Part shown: one piece after another, positions 59,579-64,000 of the stretch
Position numbering within the stretch: position 1 is the stretch's first letter
Layout of the letters: each line of letters begins with the position of its first letter
Source of the DNA: UBA964 sp037444685
GTDB lineage: Bacteria; Pseudomonadota; Gammaproteobacteria; Steroidobacterales; Steroidobacteraceae
Length of the DNA stretch: 64,000 nucleotides
Reading direction: 5' to 3'
Assembly (NCBI GenBank): GCA_037444685.1
Contig: JBBILX010000003.1
Location: forward strand, 62,001-126,000
Notes under the pieces: generated by a model
What the model was told of the DNA's origin: nothing
Databases searched by the model: none
The model's input: the letters and a program-made list of their open reading frames with translations, nothing else
Position numbers and translations under genes: made by a program

Positions 59579-60798
59579 ACCTCACGCGCCGTGTCGAACC
59601 GATCGTTGGGTCGCTTGGCGAGCAAGCGGTCGATGAGCGGCTGCAAGCCCGCGAGTTCCGCTGGCAACGGCGGCGGCATCTGCGTGACGTGGGCCTGCAG
59701 GATCTCCATCGCGGTCTGGCCGTGAAAGGGCTTAACGCCGGTCAGCATCTCGTAGAGGATCACGCCCAGGCTGTAGAGATCCGAACGGCCGTCGACGGGC
59801 AGACCCTGGGCCTGCTCCGGGCTCATGAAGTATGGCGAGCCGCGCAGCATGCCGGTGCGCGTCGAATTGTGCGTCCTGTTGAGATCCTTCGACAGGCCGA
59901 AATCAATCAGCACGACGTCGTCGTTCTCGCGCAGCATGACGTTCTGCGGTTTGAGGTCGCGATGGATCAAGCCGGCCGCGTGCACGACGTCGAGCGCCGC
60001 GGCAATGCGCCGTGCGTAGTCGATGCTGGCCGCCACCGAGAGCGGCTGCTTCATCCGCTTGGCAAGGTCACCGCGCGGGAAATACTCCATCGCGAGATAC
60101 TCTCGTCCGTCGTGTATGCCGTAGTCGTAGATGTCGACGACGCAGGGATCATCGATCGCCGAGATCGCGCGGTACTCCCGGGACAGCAGTTCGTCGACGT
60201 TTTCGGCCGTCAGCTCGGTCTCATGGCAGACCTTGAGCGCCACGTTCGATTCGCCGTCGGGCGCCGTGGCGAGGTACACCGTCGAGGACTCCGAGCGACC
60301 TATCTCGCGCAGAATCTCGTAGCGCGGCACGTTCGGCAGCGGCCGGTCGGTCGCCAGGCTCTGCCCAGGCAATTCGCGGCGCGCGAAGGCGGCGCGGCGC
60401 TCCGCCGTCTCGAGCGCCTCGCGCAGCGCGGCGTCGAGGCGAGCGGGGGTGATCGCCGCACGCGGCAGGTAGTCCGCCGCTCCCTGCTTGAGGGTGGCGA
60501 CGGCGGCGAGCTCGCTGCCGTCGTCGGCGATCGCGACGAGCACGGGACAGTCGGGCGAGGGTCGCAGCCTGCGCAGCCAATCCATGCCGGCACATTCGGC
60601 CGTCGCCGGATCGCCGGCGAAAGAGGCGTGCAGCAGCAGCACGTCGCAGGACTCGGTGCGGGCCGCCAGGGCACCCGGCTGCAGCGCGGCGAGATCGACG
60701 ATCGTCACCTCGGCGTATGGCCGCACGGTGCCGACCACCTGAGACAGCCAGGTGGCGACGTCGTGCCGCGGGCTCGCAATGCTGATGCGCTCGGCCAC
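59542..60798 (-). CDS. Receiver-like domain fused to serine/threonine protein kinase
   Basis: A 418-residue protein. Residues 1-135 form a CheY-like domain (VTIVDLAALQPG, CDVLLLHASFAG, CPVLVAIADDG, QGAADYLPR) without an obvious phospho-acceptor Asp in the usual position. Residues 158-418 are a protein kinase: Lys189 in ALKV, HRDLKPQN at 279-286, DFG at 299-301 and the MSPEQA site. The glycine loop is altered (GRSESSTVY). It likely starts at GTG 60798, seven bases after the stop of the upstream TPR-TonB gene on the same strand, so both belong to one operon. Confidence 0.88.
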   Translation of the reverse strand: MAERISIASPRHDVATWLSQVVGTVRPYAEVTIVDLAALQPGALAARTESCDVLLLHASFAGDPATAECAGMDWLRRLRPSPDCPVLVAIADDGSELAAVATLKQGAADYLPRAAITPARLDAALREALETAERRAAFARRELPGQSLATDRPLPNVPRYEILREIGRSESSTVYLATAPDGESNVALKVCHETELTAENVDELLSREYRAISAIDDPCVVDIYDYGIHDGREYLAMEYFPRGDLAKRMKQPLSVAASIDYARRIAAALDVVHAAGLIHRDLKPQNVMLRENDDVVLIDFGLSKDLNRTHNSTRTGMLRGSPYFMSPEQAQGLPVDGRSDLYSLGVILYEMLTGVKPFHGQTAMEILQAHVTQMPPPLPAELAGLQPLIDRLLAKRPNDRFDTAREVYEALSARVAAA

Positions 60799-60805
60799 GG
60801 CCTGC

Positions 60806-62806
60806 CTATTCGATGTTGAAGCGCATGCGCAGCCGTGCACGCTGTTCGACTGGCGCGCCGTCGCGACGGACGGGCTCGAATCGCCAGCGCGCGAGGGCCG
60901 CGGTGGCGGCTTCCTCGAAGGTTCCCGCCGGCTCGGCGGCGGTGACACGTATCGCATCGACCGAGCCGTCGGTACGCACGGTGAACTCCAGGTCGACCCA
61001 GCCCTCGACGCCGGCGTCCTGTGCCGCGCGCGGATAGTTCGGCTCGACGTAGCGAGTGCGGCGCAGCGATCCTGCGCCGACGATGGACGCCTCGACTCGC
61101 GGCCGTGCGCGCAGCGCCTCGAGTTCGGCCGCGAGCGCGGCGAGATCGGCGGCGCCAAGGCTCTCCGCCGCGTCGAGCAGGCGCTGCGCGCCCGCTGCAT
61201 CGCTGCGCGCGATCGCGGCGCGCCCGGCGCCGACCAGCGCCCGCCCGAGCGCCTCGCGAGCGCTGGCTGTCGCCGCGCCAGAGGCGTCGAGTCGCTGCAG
61301 CGCCTCGAACCAGTGACGAGCGCTGTCGTCGGCAGGCTCGAGCAGCCGATCCTCGGCGATGCGCCGACCGACGAGGCTCGCAAGCCGCGCCGCTTCCTGG
61401 GAACGCGCGGCGTTCTGCGTCGCCGCAAGCTGCGTGCGGATCGTCGCAATCTCCGCCGCGGTCGCTCCGCTCTCCGCCGCGGCCCGCAGCCAGGTCTCGC
61501 TCATCGCTGCATCGCCGCTGCTGGCTGCCTGGCGCGCTTCCGACAGCAGGCGGGCCCGCAACTGCTCGCCGAGGCGCGACACGCGCGGGTCACGCGGCGC
61601 AACGGCTCGGGCGCTCTCGACATAGAAGCGGGCGTTGTCGGAAGCCGGCTCCAGCAGTGCGCCGCGCTGCAAACGCGCTGCCGCCAGGTCGAGCAGGACG
61701 CGAACCCGATCATCGAGCTGCTGGCGCTGCAGCGCGCGCCTCGTCTCCGCAACCGATGGGTCGGCCGAATCGCCCCCGGTGGCGCCATCCAGCGCGGCGA
61801 GCGCAGCGGCGAGATCGCCACTGGCGGCGGCCGTGCGAGCCCGCGCCAGCAGCGCACGCTCACGCTCCCGCGCGATCTGTGCGTTCAGGAATGCGATCCG
61901 CACGTTGTCGGGCTGCAGCGCGCGTGCCGCCTCGACGCTCCGTGTCGCCGCATCGAGCTGGCCGGCGAGAATCGACTGCTCCGCAGTGGTCAGTATGGCA
62001 TTGACCACGCGATCGAAACCGGCGCGGGCCGCGGCATTGGCGCTGTCGGCCGCGAGCACGCGCCGATAGAGCTCCGCGGCGTTTTCGCCGGGCGGGGCGA
62101 GTAGCGCACCGCGCTCGAAGGCGGCGTCGGCGCGCGCGAGCAGCTCGCGGACCGCAGGATCGGTCGCGGTGGCGGCGTTCGAGGCAGTGGCCTCGGCGGG
62201 CGCGGATGGCGCCTCGTGGCGCGTCGCGAGCCAGGTACCGGCGACGAGCAAGGCGCCGATGAGAGCCGCGGACAGCAGCCAGCGCGGCGTCCTCGCCGAG
62301 GCGGTGCCGCGTGGCGCGGCCGGGGCTGCTGTCGGCGGGCGTGCCGCGACGCTCACATGTTCTTCGTCGTGACGCCGCATCGCCGCCTCGACGAACAGTC
62401 GCACGCGTTGGGCCGACACCGGCTTGTGCAGGAATCGATAGACTTCCCCGGTGGCGATCTGGCCGGCGAGCTGCGACTGGTCATCGCCACGGCCGACGAC
62501 CACCAGCACGAGGTCGGGGAACTGCTCGCGCAGGCGCTGCGCGAACTGCGGCAGCGGACCGGCGACCGCGCCGGCATCGATCAGCGCCACGCCGCAGCGG
62601 CCGGAGACGATCTGTGCGGCGAGCTCGCTGGCATCGGCACAGATGGCGATGGCGTGGTCGGCGGTGACGACACTCTCGATGGTGTCGAGCAGCGATTCAT
62701 CGCTCGAGAGTACGGCGAGGCCTATCCCGGCACCGACCCCGGCGCCCGGCATGCGCAGCTCCTCCCGGTCAATGTCGGGTGGGACCATCAGGCCCGGCTT
62801 CTCCAC
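60806..62806 (-). CDS. Receiver-like / TM / repeat / TonB C-terminal domain protein
   Basis: A 666-residue multi-domain protein. Residues 27-145: receiver-like domain with Asp77 (ALIDAGAV) and Lys128 (HKPV), so phosphorylation is possible. Residues 176-194: membrane helix (LLSAALIGALLVAGTWL). Residues 205-560: TPR-like helical repeats rich in Ala and Glu (for example PGENAAELYRRVLAADSANAAARAGFD). Residues 575-666: TonB C-terminal domain (YVEPNYPRAAQDAGVEGWVDLEFTV, ALARWRFEP). A cytoplasmic receiver linked through the membrane to a TonB end is unusual. The next gene encodes a receiver-kinase, so the pair may link phosphorylation to envelope functions. Confidence 0.85.
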   Translation of the reverse strand: MEKPGLMVPPDIDREELRMPGAGVGAGIGLAVLSSDESLLDTIESVVTADHAIAICADASELAAQIVSGRCGVALIDAGAVAGPLPQFAQRLREQFPDLVLVVVGRGDDQSQLAGQIATGEVYRFLHKPVSAQRVRLFVEAAMRRHDEEHVSVAARPPTAAPAAPRGTASARTPRWLLSAALIGALLVAGTWLATRHEAPSAPAEATASNAATATDPAVRELLARADAAFERGALLAPPGENAAELYRRVLAADSANAAARAGFDRVVNAILTTAEQSILAGQLDAATRSVEAARALQPDNVRIAFLNAQIARERERALLARARTAAASGDLAAALAALDGATGGDSADPSVAETRRALQRQQLDDRVRVLLDLAAARLQRGALLEPASDNARFYVESARAVAPRDPRVSRLGEQLRARLLSEARQAASSGDAAMSETWLRAAAESGATAAEIATIRTQLAATQNAARSQEAARLASLVGRRIAEDRLLEPADDSARHWFEALQRLDASGAATASAREALGRALVGAGRAAIARSDAAGAQRLLDAAESLGAADLAALAAELEALRARPRVEASIVGAGSLRRTRYVEPNYPRAAQDAGVEGWVDLEFTVRTDGSVDAIRVTAAEPAGTFEEAATAALARWRFEPVRRDGAPVEQRARLRMRFNIE

Positions 62807-62919
62807 GCGCCCTGTCTCCCTGTCTCAGCGTCGCAGTGTAGGGACGGCTGTGGGAGCGTAAAGCGGATTCTGTCGCATCGCCGCGGGGGCGGCCGGGAAA
62901 CGGGAACCGGTTCGCAGTT

Positions 62920-63387
62920 TCAGTCCGGCGGGGCACCGGCCGGTGCTGGGCGCGCCTCGACGAGATTGGTGCTGCGGCAATCGAAGACCGTCTCGCCGCG
63001 CTGATTGACGAGCGTGTAGCGGAACACGGCGACACCGCGGCCTGGGGTGGAGCCAGACGGTCGCGTCGAGAGGCATTCGGCGCGCGCCCGCAGCCGGTCG
63101 CCGGCGCGGACGGCGACGGGGAACCGTACCTCGTCCCAGGCGACGCCGCAGATCCACGCGACATCGCCACTGATCTCATGATCGAGCCTGCGCCAGAGCG
63201 CCATCGTGTAGATACCCGAGGCGATGACCTCGCCGAAGATCGAATCGCGCGCCGCCACCGGATCGGTGTGAAAATACTGCGGGTCGTACCGGCGCGCGAA
63301 CTCGAGCATGGGCTCAAGCTCGACGACGAGTTCGGCCGATTCCCGCACCTGACCGACGACGAGATCCTCGAGGTAGCGCCTCTGCAT
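62920..63387 (-). CDS. MaoC-like hotdog-fold dehydratase
   Basis: A 155-residue hotdog-fold protein of the MaoC type, which hydrates enoyl-CoA. The N-terminal LEDLVVGQVRESAELVVELEPMLEFARRYDPQYFHTDP has the MaoC hydratase Asp and His (DPQYFHTD), followed by FGEVIASGIYTMALWRRL and a tail (FRYTLVNQRGETVFDCRSTNLVEA). Substrate unknown. The start at Met 63387 directly adjoins the divergent gene; an upstream Met at 63396 is an alternative. Confidence 0.88.
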   Translation of the reverse strand: MQRRYLEDLVVGQVRESAELVVELEPMLEFARRYDPQYFHTDPVAARDSIFGEVIASGIYTMALWRRLDHEISGDVAWICGVAWDEVRFPVAVRAGDRLRARAECLSTRPSGSTPGRGVAVFRYTLVNQRGETVFDCRSTNLVEARPAPAGAPPD

Positions 63388-63436
63388 GACCCACATCCGT
63401 GATGCCGCGCGCGATGTTGCGAGCCGCACCTGGACA

Positions 63437-64000
63437 ATGCAAGCGCCGGCGCGCCGGCTGGTGCGCGGCGGGAACGTACTGGCACTTGGGCTGCCGACGG
63501 TCTCGCTGCTCGCCCTCGCCGCCTCCCGCTGGTGGTGGGCCGACCTGCTCGTGCACTTCCGCCTGCAGTATCTCGCGCTGGCTGTCGCGTTGACCCTCGT
63601 GGCGCTGCTCTGGCGCCGCGCCTCGTGGCTGCTGGCGGCGGCCCTCACCGTCGCACTGAACCTCGGACCCGTGCGCGCGCAGGTCCAGCAGGCACCAGCA
63701 CCATCTGCCTCCGCAGCACCGAAGCGTCCCATGCCAATTCGTGTGGCCGCGGCCAACGTGTACTTCGGGAATTCGAGATACGAGGCTGCGCTGCGCTGGG
63801 CCCGCGAGTCGGGCGCCGACGTGCTGGTGTTCGTCGAGGTCGATGCGCGCTGGCGGACCGCGCTGCGCGCGCTGCAGGACCGTTATCATTACGAGCACTT
63901 TCGAGCTGTGCGGTACCGAGACGGCATCCTCGTGCTCTCGCGCCTGCCGCTCATGCCGGGCGGAACGGCAATGGACAGCGGGTCGGGGCTCGCAGTGCTC
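63437..64000 (+). CDS. Endonuclease/exonuclease/phosphatase-family membrane protein (partial)
   Basis: The frame runs off the window end. From ATG 63437 it has a short basic start, two or three membrane helices (VLALGLPTVSLLALAAS, LQYLALAVALTLVALLW, LLAAALTVALNLGPV), and then the beginning of an EEP fold: PIRVAAANVYFGNSRYEAALRWARESGADVLVFVEVDARW, with Asn and Glu as metal ligands, followed by DGILVLSRLPL. The family includes phosphodiesterases and nucleases acting outside the membrane. An earlier in-frame ATG at 63386 would overlap the divergent MaoC-like start codon; ATG 63437 leaves 49 bases for a promoter. The C-terminal half is not visible. Confidence 0.8.
   Translation, partial: MQAPARRLVRGGNVLALGLPTVSLLALAASRWWWADLLVHFRLQYLALAVALTLVALLWRRASWLLAAALTVALNLGPVRAQVQQAPAPSASAAPKRPMPIRVAAANVYFGNSRYEAALRWARESGADVLVFVEVDARWRTALRALQDRYHYEHFRAVRYRDGILVLSRLPLMPGGTAMDSGSGLAVL

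Noticed and set aside
1..64000. CRISPR arrays, insertion sequences, prophage, tRNA genes
   Set aside because: No regularly spaced direct repeats, no transposase or integrase frame and no tRNA-like cloverleaf or CCA end were noticed on either strand; the search was by eye only.

Overview
The window comes from a high-GC, photosynthetic proteobacterium. The evidence is a bacteriochlorophyll block at the left edge (bchL, bchM, acsF, bchI, bchD) together with a quinol NO reductase, an Rrf2/NsrR regulator, a Czc-type RND exporter, a Zur/CobW pair and an Isc/Ior-type molybdoprotein. The oxygen-dependent cyclase AcsF points to an aerobic or facultatively aerobic phototroph. Beta- or Gammaproteobacteria fit best, but this is inference because no rRNA or ribosomal gene is present.

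Layout: 1-5612 bacteriochlorophyll synthesis, five genes with overlapping or nearly touching ends, all on +. 5541-10788 a chemoreceptor, a histone H1-like protein, a GNAT enzyme, a sterol-desaturase-type hydroxylase, MsrB, MsrA and a SirB-like membrane protein. 10803-18943 a nitrogen-oxide region: intact norZ and nsrR flank a perfect NsrR-type operator, but nirS has a large internal deletion and nnrS is shortened internally; a frameshifted haem-type TonB receptor and a porin lie between them. 18948-26098 carbonic anhydrase, small membrane and secreted proteins, a NodIJ-like ABC exporter, a DMT transporter and a beta-lactamase-fold hydrolase. 26065-36758 metal homeostasis: CzcCAB-like RND exporter with two small accessory proteins, a methyltransferase, a Zur-like repressor and a His-rich CobW GTPase, then a WD40 protein. 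37717-46885 a probable copper module: small Cys/His protein, two ABC-2 permeases, ABC ATPase, YcnI-like protein, CopC-CopD-FixH fusion, TolC-type lipoprotein and multicopper oxidase. 46910-50288 GST followed by decayed genes (copper P-type ATPase, MerR regulator, DHFR-like). 50285-64000 M20 amidohydrolase, SPFH/NfeD pair, IorAB-type oxidoreductase, beta-CASP nuclease, nucleotide-carrier-like transporter, a receiver-kinase and receiver-TPR-TonB pair, a MaoC-like protein and the start of an EEP-family protein.

The most notable pattern is that at least five genes (nirS, nnrS, the P-type ATPase, merR and the DHFR-like gene) have lost internal segments or been fused at short shared sequences, and a TonB receptor has a single-base frameshift, while their neighbours are intact. 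This is either real gene decay (loss of nitrite reduction and of a Cu-ATPase) or an assembly artefact. The best candidate for a little-described system is the copper-linked two-permease ABC exporter.

The window is gene dense. No gene-free stretch longer than about 200 bases remains, and I saw no tRNA, rRNA, CRISPR array, insertion sequence or phage gene.
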